Below, piece by piece: positions 7,979-17,694 of a stretch of 64,000 nt of DNA. The stretch spans positions 1 to 64,000 of the forward strand of contig JAWKPW010000015.1 in the NCBI GenBank assembly GCA_041390465.1. The letters run 5' to 3'. The position numbers were made by a program, and so were the translations under genes. Numbering within the stretch: the stretch's first letter is position 1; each line of letters opens with the position of its first letter. Source of the stretch: JAABRU01 sp041390465 (GTDB taxonomy: Bacteria; Desulfobacterota; Desulfobacteria; Desulfobacterales; Desulfococcaceae). Below the pieces are notes generated by a model. The model did no database searches and was not told the DNA's origin. It was given only the letters and a program-made list of their open reading frames with translations.

Positions 7979-10794
7979 GTGAAACCCAAAGTTTTCATCA
8001 ATTATGCCAAAGAAGACTTGCAACTGCTCCAACGTCTTTTGCTGATGATCTGAAAGAGGCCGGGGCGGAACCGTGATAAAGAATCGATCCTGCTTGCGGG
8101 TCAGAACTGGCAGGGATACCATTACCTGAACCATCCGGAAAGCCATTTTCGGAAAGAATGTTTTCCTCCAAATCTCTGACAGCACGGGGATTTATCCAGA
8201 CCGAACTGAAAATGGCATTGAAATTCTGAAAGAGTTTCCCCAAAACGAAATTTTTTGTCATACCGGTCCGGATTGATGAATGCAAAACTGCGGATCTCCA
8301 ACTTGGAAACTTCATGCCGTTGATCTGTTTCCTCTTATTCGACATAGCTTTCAGAAAATTCTGAAAACAGTTTTTTCCCAAAGGCGGGATTTCGCAGAAA
8401 AAGACAAAGGCATTTCGCGGAAGAAACGCGTGAAAACCGATTCTTTACGACCAACCGCGACCATTGCTGTGCCGAATCCCTGCATGAAACCATTCCCCTG
8501 GCTGGGTCTAAGACCAATTCCGGTTCAGCAAAGATTGAGGATATTTATGTGCCGCCAGGGCCATGCTGGACAACTGCGGATCGGCAAATCCTGTTTTGCC
8601 GATGTGCCGAGGATGCGGAAAAGCAGCTTGCCGAGTGCCGGGGCGGGCTGGAAATCCATGTGCCGGACGCCTTCAAAGAAGCGGAAAAGAAAACCGCCGC
8701 GGAATTGTGATTTGGGCGATCCGGGTTCCGGAAAAACAACCCATCTCCGGCGGGTGCGTTGATAGAAATCAAAGGCGGACGGAAAACTGGGACTGCTCCA
8801 AAGACATGATCCCGGTCTTCTTTTCCCGCTCCGTTATCTGAAGGATAGAGCCGGAATCTGATGATTTCATTCAGGATCGCTGATCACCCAACTCTGAAAC
8901 GCCCGAAGGATTCGAAAAACGCCAGCGGGGAAACCTGCTTTTTCTGCTGGACGGGCTGGATGAGAAAATGTCGGAAACCGCTTACCGGGCAAAAGGTCTG
9001 CCGGTGGATTGAGACCGCGATGAAGGTTCACAGAAATGCCGGTTTGTCATCACCCGCCGTTTGCCGGGTACACGGAACAGAGCCGCCTGAGCGAAGACTT
9101 TCTGAAATGCACATGCGGCTCCTGACAGCGGAGCAGGCTGGAGAATTCATTCACAACTGGTAACGGCATTGTGGAAACCGCCTGCCTCAGCGATCCGGCA
9201 CAGGCGAAAATCACGGCAGCGGAAAATGCGGACAGGTTGATTGGAAATACTGAAAAGACCGGAACTTGATCCTGGCTGGGTGTTTGAAATGACCCGCAAT
9301 CCTTTGCTGCTGACCAATATCTGCCTGGTGCATCTCAGCCGGGGCAATCTCCCCACAATGCGGGCAGCCCTGTATGACGAATGCACGGATGTTCTGCTGG
9401 AGCGGTGGCGGGAGCCGGGAATTGAAACCAAAGTCGCCAGCCCAGACCGGCAGGCGGGTGCTGCAACCGTACTGGCCAGGATCAGAAAGACGGTCGCACC
9501 CAGGCAACAGCCGATGAACTTGCGCTGGTCATGGATGCGGTTCTGAAAAACCGTGGAATGGAACCACGGAGACGCAAAGAAATTCTTGTGTGACCGTGCG
9601 GATGAAAGCGGGATTCGACCGATGGGATCAGAGCATTACGGTTTCATGCACTTGGGATTTCAGGAATACCTGGCGGCCAGGGAAATCCGGAGACTCCATT
9701 ATGAAGAAGACTCGTCTGTCCTGAAAAACCTGCCGCAAGGTTCGGAGACAGTTGCGGCAGGAAGTCATCCCAAATCTGCTGGCTCTGAAGACCTTCGGTG
9801 TTCCGTCCCTTTATGCGGGAAGTGCTAACTGCCGGTTTTTGTCAATCATCCGGATATACTGGAAATGTGCCTGGGACGACGCGGCCGAGAAATCCCTGAA
9901 GCCTTTTATGGAACTGATTCAACTGAAACCCGGAAAGGACAGAAACCTTTGGGAACGCCAACTGGCTGTCCTGCGCATTGCGGAACGGCTGGACAAAGCC
10001 GGTGTGGAAAAGCTGATTCCGGCATTGCAGAACCATCCCCATGACAGCATCCGGCAGTGGTTGCGGGAACGGGCGGTTCAGGAAAAGCAGAAAGTGATTC
10101 ATGCCGAAAAAGGCGGTTATGAACTGGTCTTCATACCGGGCGGAACCTTTATGATATGGGATCACCGAGAATGAGGAGGGCAGATATTATAGTGAAAGCC
10201 CCCGGCATGGTCCGCGGATCTGATTTTTAACATGGGACGTTACCTGAAAGACCAATGAGGAATACGGACGCTTTCTGAAAGAAAATTCCGCAAAGCGGAA
10301 GAACCGGAAATATTGGGGAGACAGGAAGTACAACCAGCCCAAGCAGCCGGTGGTCGGCGTAAGCTGGCATGAGGCCAAACAATACGCAGAATGGGTCGGT
10401 CTGGTTTTGGCTTCGAAGCCCAGTGGGAATATGCGCAGTCGGGCCGGAACCGCCACCCCTGTTATACCGGGGATACGGAAAAAGATTTGATCGTGCCGGG
10501 TGGTACAAGAGAAAATTCCGGCAGAAAACTGCATCCGTGGGGAAAAGAATCCAATGCCTTTGGTCTGGTATGACAGCGCACGGGCATGTATGGGAGTGGT
10601 GTGAGGATGACTGGCATGGCAACTATCAGTCTGCACCTGATGAGGGAAGCATGGGCGGATGACCCGCGGGCTCGTCCCGGGTCCGGGGCGGCAGTTGGGA
10701 CAACGATGCTCGGTACTGCCGGTCGGCTTTCTGCGGTCTCGACCACCCCGGTTTCTGGCCCATTAACCTCGGTTTTCGGGTTCAGAGGTCTTAG
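7979..10794 (+). pseudogene. TIR-NACHT-FGE domain protein (NLR-like sensor), broken by many frameshifts
   Basis: Joining frames gives one long protein. A GTG at 7979 behind AAGGAAAG starts a TIR domain (KVFINYAKEDLQLLQRL, DKESILLAGQNW, RGFIQTELKMALEIL, IPVRIDECK; to about 8370). A NACHT NTPase follows, with Walker A GDPGSGKTTHLRR near 8720, Walker B LLFLLDGLDE near 8940, and downstream NACHT motifs (MTRNPLLLTNICLVHLSRG near 9290, FMHLGFQEYLAAREI near 9650). After a helical stretch comes an FGE/sulfatase-modifying (C-type-lectin-like) domain from about 10110 (GGYELVFIPGGTFM, QPVVGVSWHEAKQYAEWVGL, HGNVWEWCEDDW, RVRGGSWDNDARYCRSA) ending GFRVQRS at a TAG, 10792-10794. Such proteins are predicted defence sensors: the FGE end senses, NACHT oligomerises, TIR consumes NAD. 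Ten or more single-base breaks interrupt it; residues between breaks are well kept. Confidence 0.75.
10680..10794 (+). other. Possible diversity-generating variable region in the FGE domain
   Basis: The end of the FGE domain runs from RVRGGSWDNDARYCRSA to GFRVQRS. Between them the codons TAC, TTC, GGT, CTC, GAC, CAC, TTC, ATT and CTC all end in C or T, as expected if they arose from AAC/AAT codons by adenine-directed changes. This is the form of variable regions in C-type-lectin-fold targets of diversity-generating retroelements. No reverse transcriptase or template repeat was found in the window, so this is a suggestion. Confidence 0.4.
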
Positions 10795-10974
10795 TTTTTG
10801 CCCTTTTACCCTTTACCCTTTGCGGAGCAGAAAATTTTTTTTCTCGTTCCTACGCTTTGTGTCCGGGAACTTAACCCCTTCTGGGTTCTCCCTGAAGCGG
10901 AAGCGGAGCCGTAGGTCGGATTAGCAAAGCGTAATCCGACACATTTTCTGTGATTTGTGTGATTGTGATTGCGC
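10795..10974. other. Intergenic with short dispersed repeats
   Basis: After the stop codon come CCCTTTTACCCTTTACCC and a palindrome, GTCGGATTAGCAAAGCGTAATCCGAC, at about 10916-10941. The second half of a related GATCGGATTAG sequence recurs at 11613. No gene was seen. Confidence 0.4.
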
Positions 10975-11554
10975 ATTGTCTGAACCGGGATTCACAGTAT
11001 TGGATCATCATGAAAATCCTTTCATCAGGTGAATCAGGGTTCAGACAGGAGATTGTCTGAACCAATTGTCTGAACCGGGATTCACAGGATTAAGGATTTA
11101 CTGATCATCATGAAAATCCTTTCATCAGGGTGAATCAGGGTTCAGACAGGGATTGTCTGAACCAATTGTCTGAACCGGGATTCACAGGATTAAAGATTTA
11201 CAGGATTTGATCATCATGAAAATCCTTTCATCAGGTGAATCATGGTTCGGACGGGGGGATTGTCTGAACCAATTGTCAGAACCGGATCTACGGGATTAAG
11301 GGATTTACAGGATTGGATCATCATGAAAAATCCTTTCATCAGGTGAATCATGGTTCGGACGGGGATTGTCTGAACCAATTGTCAGAACCGGGATTCACGG
11401 GATTAAGGGATTTACAGGGATTGATCATCATGAAAATCCTTTCATCAGGTGAATCATGGTTCGGACGGTGGGATTGGTCTGAACCAATTGTCTGAACCGG
11501 ATTCACGGATTAAGGGATTTACAGGATTGATCATCATGAAAATCCTTTCATCAG
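10975..11554. repeat. Six-unit tandem repeat of 90-109 bases
   Basis: Six head-to-tail units start at 10975, 11065, 11165, 11272, 11378 and 11487 (the last is partial). Each begins ATTGTCTGAACCGGGATTC or close to it, contains GATCATCATGAAAATCC and TTTCATCAGGTGAATCA, and ends with GGTTCGGAC...GTCTGAACC, an inverted pair that can form a hairpin. Units differ mainly by one-base length changes in G or A runs and by a shift from CAGGGTTCAGACAG (units 1-2) to CATGGTTCGGACGG (units 3-5). There are no spacers, so it is not a CRISPR array. Short in-frame runs inside it are not genes. Confidence 0.9.
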
Positions 11555-11842
11555 ACAGTAGGGTGGGCACATGTTTTTCCGTGCCCACCATCCCTTCAAA
11601 AACAGCAGTGGTAGATCGGATTAGTCCGGCACAATGTTATTACTCGTCCGCCCGGGAAATAAATTTCCGAGTTTGGGCGATGTGCCGTCCTGCCGACGGT
11701 GTTTTGTCCCATAGGGACAACCCAAAATAGCCCGGCAATTTCATTGCCGGGTGTTGAATTGCCCGGAAATTCATCTCCGGGCGCACTGTCATTATTTTTA
11801 AGGATGCATCAGCAATCATTCAACCTTTTCATATAAACAGCC
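11555..11842. other. Repeat-rich spacer before ABC exporter
   Basis: The stretch contains hairpins GGTGGGCAC/GTGCCCACC (about 11562-11590), GCCCGGCAATTTCATTGCCGGGT (about 11730-11753) and CCCGGAAATTCATCTCCGGG (about 11762-11781). The two last are the same kind of short palindrome in tandem. The ABC exporter promoter probably lies just before 11843. Confidence 0.45.
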
Positions 11843-12706
11843 ATGATACGAATTGACAGACTGACAAAATACTACAAAGACCTCCATGCCCTCAAAGGCG
11901 TGTGCCTGCATGTGCCGGAAGGCGAACTGTTTGCCTACCTCGGCCCCAACGGCGCGGGAAAAACCACCACCATCCGGATTCTCACCGGGCTGACCAAACT
12001 TTCCTCCGGCGATGCATTTCTCAACGGTTTTCACATTGTCAAACAGACCCTGGACGCGAAACGCCAGTGCGGGCTGGTTCCCCAGTCCGTGAATCTGGAT
12101 CAGGAACTCACGGTGTTTGAAAATCTGGATGTGCATGGCAGGCTTTTCCATATGCCGGTGCGGAAAAGAAGGGAGAAAATTCACGAACTTCTGACCTATA
12201 TTGACATGCTTGACCGCAAAGATACTCCGGCCAAGCAGCTTTCCGGCGGCATGAAACGCAGGGTGATGATTGCCCGTGCGCTGGTGCATTCTCCCAAAGT
12301 GCTGTTTCTGGATGAACCCACGGTGGGGCTGGATGCGGGCATCCGCAGGCGCATCTGGGCTTTGATCAAGAAAATCCAGCAGAACGGCGCGACCATTTTT
12401 CTCACCACCCATTACATTGAAGAGGCTGAATTTCTGGCGGACCGGGTGGCCTTTCTGGATGAGGGCAATATCGTTGCCACAGACACGCCGCAGAACCACA
12501 TGGATCGGCTGGGGGAATGGGCCATTGACAAAGTGATTGACAATGAAATGAACACCGCATACTTCCGGACAAGGGAGGAGGCCAAAGCCTATTCCGCTGA
12601 CCAGCACGAGAGTTTCACCCTCCGCCGGGTCAATCTGGAAGATGCGTTTCTGTCCCTGACCGGAAAAAAAGTCAGCGGAAAGACTCCAGGAAAGGAAATG
12701 CCATGA
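11843..12706 (+). CDS. ABC exporter ATP-binding protein
   Basis: The 287-residue protein has Walker A (GPNGAGKTTT, about residues 38-47), the signature LSGGMKRR, Walker B (VLFLDEPTVGLD) and the switch histidine (TTHYIEEAE). It belongs to the NodI/DrrA/YadG type of ATPases that pair with ABC-2 permeases. The C-terminal 60 residues match the usual tail of this type (EAKAY, RRVNLEDAFLSLTGKK). Its stop overlaps the start of the permease gene (ATGA), so the two form one exporter. Substrate cannot be read from sequence; drugs, lipids or polysaccharides are exported by relatives. Confidence 0.95.
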   Translation: MIRIDRLTKYYKDLHALKGVCLHVPEGELFAYLGPNGAGKTTTIRILTGLTKLSSGDAFLNGFHIVKQTLDAKRQCGLVPQSVNLDQELTVFENLDVHGRLFHMPVRKRREKIHELLTYIDMLDRKDTPAKQLSGGMKRRVMIARALVHSPKVLFLDEPTVGLDAGIRRRIWALIKKIQQNGATIFLTTHYIEEAEFLADRVAFLDEGNIVATDTPQNHMDRLGEWAIDKVIDNEMNTAYFRTREEAKAYSADQHESFTLRRVNLEDAFLSLTGKKVSGKTPGKEMP

Positions 12707-13440
12707 TACAGGGATGGAGTGCCATTTATTACAGAGAACTGCTGATTCTGCGGCGCAGACTGTCCCGGATGCTGGCATCCATGTCTGTGTCCCCGCTGCT
12801 GTATCTCATCGCGTTCGGTTATGCAATGGGCGGGCATGTGCGCATTGATGGCCATTCCTACACGGAATTCCTGATTCCGGGGCTGGTGGCCATGAGCAGC
12901 ATGACCCAGGCTTTTGGCATTGCCAGTGAAATCAATATCTCCCGCTTTTACTGGCATATCTTTGAGGAATTTCAGGCCGCGCCCATCAGCAGTATGGCCT
13001 ATGTGTGCGGAGAAGTGCTTGCGGGAATGACCCGTGCCCTGATCGCTGTTACAGTGATTCTTATCTTGGGATTGCTGTTCGGGGTGGTTCTTTCCTGTCA
13101 TCCCCTGTTCTGGCTGGCTGTGCTGCTCAACAGTTTCATCTTTGCCTCCATCGCGGTGGCCGTTGCCATGCTGGTAAAATCCCATGCGGATCAGGCAATG
13201 GTAAGCAATTTCATCATTACCCCTATGGCTTTTCTGGGCGGAACCTTTTTTCCTGTAGACCGTCTGCCGGAATGGGCGCAGACTTTGCTGTATTTCCTGC
13301 CCCTCACGCATGCGGCCAAATCCGTGCGGGCAGCGGCTTTCGGACAGGCTCCGCCACTGCTGTCCTACGGGATTATGGCCGGGATCGGCTGCATCTGCTT
13401 TGGCATTGCTCTGGGCTGTGTCAACCGGGCAAGGGATTAG
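12703..13440 (+). CDS. ABC-2 type permease
   Basis: The 245-residue membrane protein has six predicted membrane segments and the typical ABC-2 permease features: a cytoplasmic N-terminus (IYYRELLILRRRLSRML), a long first segment (PLLYLIAFGYAMG), the FIIPGL-like LIPGLVAMSS, and the conserved FLGGTFFPVDRLP before the last segments. It overlaps the ATPase gene by four bases and is followed by a terminator, so the two genes form a complete two-gene exporter of the NodIJ/DrrAB kind. Confidence 0.95.
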   Translation: MIQGWSAIYYRELLILRRRLSRMLASMSVSPLLYLIAFGYAMGGHVRIDGHSYTEFLIPGLVAMSSMTQAFGIASEINISRFYWHIFEEFQAAPISSMAYVCGEVLAGMTRALIAVTVILILGLLFGVVLSCHPLFWLAVLLNSFIFASIAVAVAMLVKSHADQAMVSNFIITPMAFLGGTFFPVDRLPEWAQTLLYFLPLTHAAKSVRAAAFGQAPPLLSYGIMAGIGCICFGIALGCVNRARD

Positions 13441-13468
13441 TGCATAAGCATGTTGAATTTTACAGAAT

Positions 13469-13504
13469 CAAAAACTGAATTTTTTCAAAAAATTCAGTTT
13501 TTTC
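13469..13504. terminator. Hairpin terminator after the ABC exporter
   Basis: AAAACTGAATTTTTT pairs with AAAAAATTCAGTTTT and is followed by T residues, about 30 bases after the permease stop. Confidence 0.75.
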
Positions 13505-13716
13505 ATTTCAAAAAGTTTACGGCACTGACACCCTCTGTCCGTGACACCGGTCTGCCCCGGAGAAAGGATTCTGCCTGCAAAGAGACGTCCGGACCCTTTG
13601 CCGGCTGCAAGGTATACCGGGGGAATTCCGTGACCGGGATCGAAACCGGAATGCCCCCGGCCTTCCGGGAGCTGCTGCGGCAATTCAGCATAAATTTTCG
13701 GTTGCATCATTTGCAG
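13505..13716. other. Intergenic region between convergent genes
   Basis: The stretch is more GC-rich than its flanks and holds no credible gene on either strand. It lies between two hairpins. Confidence 0.35.
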
Positions 13717-13750
13717 AAAAACCGGATTTTTTGGAAAAATCCGGTTTTTT
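13717..13750. terminator. ACCGGATTTTT-family hairpin, probable terminator
   Basis: AAAAACCGGATTTTTT and AAAAATCCGGTTTTTT form a strong stem with T runs on both strands, so it can stop transcription in both directions. It lies eight bases past the cupin gene end. At least seven copies of this hairpin occur in the window. Confidence 0.75.
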
Positions 13751-13757
13751 CATTGCA

Positions 13758-14075
13758 TCAGATGGGCGGCGCGATGGTCACCAGCAGCCGCAGATTGGTT
13801 TTGGCCTTCAGGCCGTGAGGTTCCCTGATTTCACACACAAGAATGTCTCCGGCTTTCACCGGTTTGGAAAATCCTTTTTCCCCAAGAAAATCCCCTTCCC
13901 CTTCCAGGACGACAAGACTGAGTTCCCCGTCAATGTCATGGGAATGAACCGGCAAAGTCTGCCCCGGCCTGAAATTGAAGTTGATGATTTTGAAATTCGG
14001 GGAATCATGGACCAGAAGTTTTTTCAAAGATTTCTCATCAAAATCATTGGCTTCGTACAGATGGATGTCTTTCAT
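13758..14075 (-). CDS. Small cupin-domain protein
   Basis: The 105-residue protein is a single cupin barrel. Cupin motif 1 is partly present (FRPGQTLPVHSHDIDGELSLVVLEGEG) and motif 2 ends with GDILVCEIREPHGLKA. The His residues of PVHSH and EPHG and the Glu of DGELS would bind a metal. It starts behind AAGGAGATTCTT. It follows the nitric oxide reductase gene on the same strand, with a GC-rich hairpin (14128-14150) between them, so it may be its own unit. The reaction cannot be predicted. Confidence 0.85.
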   Translation of the reverse strand: MKDIHLYEANDFDEKSLKKLLVHDSPNFKIINFNFRPGQTLPVHSHDIDGELSLVVLEGEGDFLGEKGFSKPVKAGDILVCEIREPHGLKAKTNLRLLVTIAPPI

Positions 14076-14127
14076 AAGAATCTCCTTTCAGATTTTTCCG
14101 GGTTATCAAACGGCTGATTCCGAAATT

Positions 14128-14150
14128 CCCCTCCCTCAGGGGAGGGGAGC
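14128..14150. terminator. GC-rich hairpin after the NO reductase gene
   Basis: CCCCTCCCTCAGGGGAGGGG forms a short GC-rich stem between the NO reductase stop and the cupin start. It may reduce read-through. Confidence 0.45.
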
Positions 14151-14172
14151 GTTTTCATCAGATGTTTGACCA

Positions 14173-16415
14173 TTACCCTGTTTTTTTGGCAAAAAATGAC
14201 ATTCGGATGCCGCGCAGGAGAAATACCAGCAGCAAAATGGCTCCTGCGGCAAAAATGATGTCCGGCACGACCCGCGCCCAACTGAAGGCACGGATTACCG
14301 GCCCGGATGCGATTTCCGGGCTTCTGGCATACCAAAGTCCGTGCGTCACGGCAAACCGGAACTGATAGAAGCCCGAGGGAATCAGACTGAAAACCGCCAT
14401 GGTGGCAAGGCCGCCGTTAAGTCCCCAGAACGTCCATTTCAGCAGCCTGTCTGACCAGGCCCGGGTGCTGATGATATGTCTCACGGAAAAAAGAAGCAGG
14501 GAAATGGCCAGCATTCCGTATACACCGAACAGGGCTGTATGGGAATGAATGGGGGTGGTGTTGATTCCCTGTGTATAATAAAGAACAATGGGCGGATTGA
14601 TCATGAATCCGAACACGCCCGCGCCCACCAGATTCCAGAAGGCCACGGAAACAAAGAAGTACACCGGCCATTTGTAAGGCCAGTTTTCACCCCCGGATTT
14701 GATGATTTTCAGATTGTGCGCGGCCTCAAATCCCAGCAGGGAAAGGGGAACCACTTCCAAAGCCGAGAAAACCGCGCCCAGAGCCATAATCGCCATTGGC
14801 GCACCGGACCAGTAAAGATGATGGAAGGTGCCGATGACCCCGCTGCCCAGATAGAGAAAAATTGTGAAATGAACGGAAATCAGCGCGAATTTTTTGCTCA
14901 CCGCACCAATGCGGGACAGCAGAAAGGCCATAATCACGGTTGCGAAAACCTCGAAGAATCCTTCCACCCAGAGATGCACCACCCACCACCGCCAGTATTC
15001 GGCATCAGACAGGTGGGAGCCTTTTCCGTACATCAGCCCGGCCATGTAAAACAGGGGAATGCTGACAGAACTGTACAGCAGCATGTGCGTAAGTCCGCCG
15101 CTGTCCTTTTCCTCGCGCATGGCAGGCAGCACCGCCCTTGCCATGAGAATCAGCCAGATCAGCATCCCGGCAATCAGCAGAATCTGCCACACCCTGCCCA
15201 GTTCAATGTATTCATATCCCTGATGCCCCAGATAAAAGCCCTTGTCCCCGAAAAAGCCTGTGACCGAAAGCCAGGCTCCGCTCATTGCGCCCACAACCAC
15301 AACCACGACTGCGGCAAAAAGCACGACAACCCAGAATGCCTGACCTTTGGGTTCTGTGCCCACAAAGGGGCCGATGAACAGACCGGCCGCAAGAAAACAG
15401 GTGGCGATGAAGAAAACCGCGAGCTGGAGATGCCAGGTGCGCGCGGCAGCATAGGGCAGGATGTTTGACAGATCAAGGCCGTAAAAATGGTTTCCCTCAA
15501 CCGTGAAATGCGCAGTGACACCGCCCATGCCAATCTGCAGGACAAAGAGCAGCACAGCCACAGCAAAATACAGCAGCGTGGCCTTCTGGCTGGGCGTGGG
15601 CGCGGGTTCCGGAAAATGGCTCAGGAGCTCAGCGGAATATTCTTTGCTCTGCACATAGCGGAGATAGAGGAAAAGCGTAATGCCAATGGCAAAAATCAGC
15701 AGAATCACACTGACAATGGACCAGATCAGGGCATCCGGAAGCGGATGATTGCCCACCAGCGGATCATAGGGCCAGTTGCTGGTATAGGTATATTCCTTTC
15801 CGGGCCGATTGGTTCCGGCAGCCCATGCCAGCCAGGCAAAAAAACTGCTCAGGACCCGGCCTTCCTCATCATTTTGCACAATCCCGGCCTGCAGTCCCAT
15901 CCGCTCATTGCCGTAAACAAAAAGATGGGTATAGTAATCCCTGAGCGCGGTAAAGGCTTCTGCCTGAAACGGTGTGAATTCCAGAACCTTTCCCAACGGA
16001 TCATAGCGGCTGGTCTTGATTTCCTCTCTGATTTTTTCGGTGATGGCCGCACGGGTGGCAGGATCCAGATCATCAAATTCGGCCTGACTGAAATCTTTTG
16101 CCTTCTTGTTCCGGCATTCCCAGATGTCGCCGCCAGATAAAGACCCATGCGGTGAAGAAAATCCGCAGACCAGTCCGGCGCCAGATAGGCTCCGTGTCCC
16201 CATATGGTTCCCATATGCTGACCGCCCCGGCTGAAATACAGATTCTGGCCGCTGAGAATATCCTCACCGGTGAATACCGTCTCTCCGGAAGCCGTGACAA
16301 CACTTTCCGGTATGGGCGGTTTTTCTTTGCGAATCATGAATCCGCCCACAATCAGTACCCCGAAGGACAGTACCAGACAGAACAGCAGAATGGCTCTTAC
16401 CTTTTGATTTTCCAT
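14173..16415 (-). pseudogene. norZ: Quinol-dependent nitric oxide reductase (qNor), one frameshift near the N-terminus
   Basis: The gene starts at 16415 behind GAAAGGAGACAG with MENQKVRAILLFCLVLSFGV, followed by the qNor N-terminal domain (GQNLYFSRGGQHMGTIWGHG, APDWSADFLHRMG). One base seems lost near 16135, after which the next frame continues (GGDIWECRNKKAKDFSQAEF) through the catalytic domain to 14173. Landmarks are the binuclear-site GTFHHLYWSG, HSHTALFGVYGM, and HLWVEGFFEVFA. Corrected length is about 747 residues with about 14 membrane segments, as usual for single-subunit qNor, which takes electrons from quinol and reduces 2 NO to N2O at the inner membrane. It belongs with the Crp/Fnr and DUF1858 genes upstream in a nitrosative-stress group. 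The single break may be a sequence error. Confidence 0.88.
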
Positions 16416-16547
16416 AAACTGTCTCCTTTCAAAATGGTTGGGATAAGGTTTGCTTTCAGAAACATTATTACAAAACAAAAGGCTTGGGAGAATCGGTATC
16501 AGAGTCCCGAATTGGGGGGACCCGGATGAAGCAGATGTTATGCAAAC

Positions 16548-16781
16548 TCACTGGCTGTCCGCATCAGGCGCACACGCAATGCTGCGGCAGATTTCAGCAA
16601 GAAAGACTTCCATATCCATGCCATAGGTCTGCGCAATCTCTTCGAGTGTATGAAATGCCTCCGCGGGACACCGGACACAGTGCATCCGTTTTTGGATAAA
16701 AACACCGGCTGCCTCCGGAAAGCGATCCAGCAGACATTTCACTGTCAGTTTTGGGGAAATGCTGTAATGATTTTTTTCCAT
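16548..16781 (-). CDS. DUF1858 protein
   Basis: The 77-residue protein fits DUF1858: an N-terminal ISPKLTVKCLLDRFPEAAGVF, then HCVRCPAEAFHTLEEIAQTYG. The Cys-x2-Cys may bind metal or act in redox. The domain is found alone and at the N-terminus of iron-sulfur repair (RIC/ScdA-type) proteins, and is often next to nitrosative-stress genes. It lies between the Crp/Fnr gene and the NO reductase on the same strand, with a possible Crp/Fnr site 35 bases upstream. Confidence 0.88.
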   Translation of the reverse strand: MEKNHYSISPKLTVKCLLDRFPEAAGVFIQKRMHCVRCPAEAFHTLEEIAQTYGMDMEVFLAEICRSIACAPDADSQ

Positions 16782-16815
16782 GCCGGGATATAAGCATGTT
16801 TTGTGAAAAGAAACC

Positions 16816-16829
16816 TTGTTCTATGTCAA
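16816..16829 (-). promoter_or_regulatory. Possible Crp/Fnr site upstream of DUF1858-norZ
   Basis: Read on the minus strand the sequence is TTGACATAGAACAA. It agrees with the perfect operator at 4965 (TTGACATATGTCAA) in 11 of 14 positions and lies 35-48 bases before the DUF1858 start. It may link norZ and hcp control. Confidence 0.45.
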
Positions 16830-16841
16830 AAAAAGGAAAAT

Positions 16842-17537
16842 TTATGCAAAATCTTCTGCAAAGCTGATCAGGGCATGGGGGTTGAGGACAAGAATTTTTC
16901 TGTTTTCCGTGCGGATCCATTGGGATCGTTCCCATGAACTCATTACACGGCTCACGGTGTAAAAGGTTGTTCCGGTGAAATCTGCCAAGTCTTTGCGGCT
17001 CATGGGAATGTCAATGAGAATCCCTTCGGCAGTTTTTATGCCGGAATGCCGGATAAACCGCGCCAGGGTTCTGGCAATCCGTTTTTCCACAATTTCCGTG
17101 CTCACCTCTTTGAACCTTTCCTGTATTTCGCCAAGCTGTTTCAGAACCATTTCCAGAGCATGAACTGCAATGCCGGGATAATCCCTCATCAGTCTTCGCA
17201 TGGTGTTCCGATCCCAGAAAAGTGCTTCTCCGGACTGAATCACCTCAGCGGTCACAGGGTAAACAGCGTTTTCCAGAACCGAGACCATTGCTGTGAATTC
17301 ATTCGGGCCGATATAGCGGATGATAACCTCATCGCCTGATTCATTGTACTGCACCAGTTTCAGACGGCCTGCGCGGAGAAGAAAGATATGTTCCGCGGGA
17401 TCCCCCTGATGAAAGAGAATCTGCCTGCCCCCCAGTTTTCTGCACTTTGCACAGTTGGCCGCATCGGCCAGGGCATTTTCCGGCAGTCCGGTGAACAGAT
17501 CGGTATTCTCCAAGAAATTTCTCTCAGTCGCATTCAT
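16842..17537 (-). CDS. Crp/Fnr family regulator (DNR/NnrR-like)
   Basis: The 231-residue protein has a cyclic-nucleotide-binding-type sensor (FHQGDPAEHIFLLRAGRLKL, then IIRYIGPNEFTAMVSVLENAVYP), a dimer helix (LEMVLKQLGEIQERF) and a C-terminal helix-turn-helix (PMSRKDLADFTGTTFYTVSRVMSSW). It lacks the N-terminal cysteine cluster of Fnr, so it does not sense oxygen through an iron-sulfur cluster; the NO-responding DNR/NnrR type fits the neighbours. It is the first gene of the set Crp/Fnr, DUF1858, norZ, cupin, all on the minus strand, and probably activates them. Confidence 0.88.
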   Translation of the reverse strand: MNATERNFLENTDLFTGLPENALADAANCAKCRKLGGRQILFHQGDPAEHIFLLRAGRLKLVQYNESGDEVIIRYIGPNEFTAMVSVLENAVYPVTAEVIQSGEALFWDRNTMRRLMRDYPGIAVHALEMVLKQLGEIQERFKEVSTEIVEKRIARTLARFIRHSGIKTAEGILIDIPMSRKDLADFTGTTFYTVSRVMSSWERSQWIRTENRKILVLNPHALISFAEDFA

Positions 17538-17694
17538 ATGATGAAAATCCTTTCGGTGGAAAGGGCAGGCCCGGAATCGGATTGGTTCAGAATAGTCCTT
17601 GATTATCTTTTTGTTTCATATTATCTGCAATCCCCAGACGTAACAAATTCGCTGAAGAACCGGTTTAAACAGTCAGTATCATAAAGGCGATCTC

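Noticed and set aside
10975..11554. CRISPR array
   Set aside because: The units are contiguous, about 100 bases long, and lack spacers between short repeats. No cas genes are nearby.
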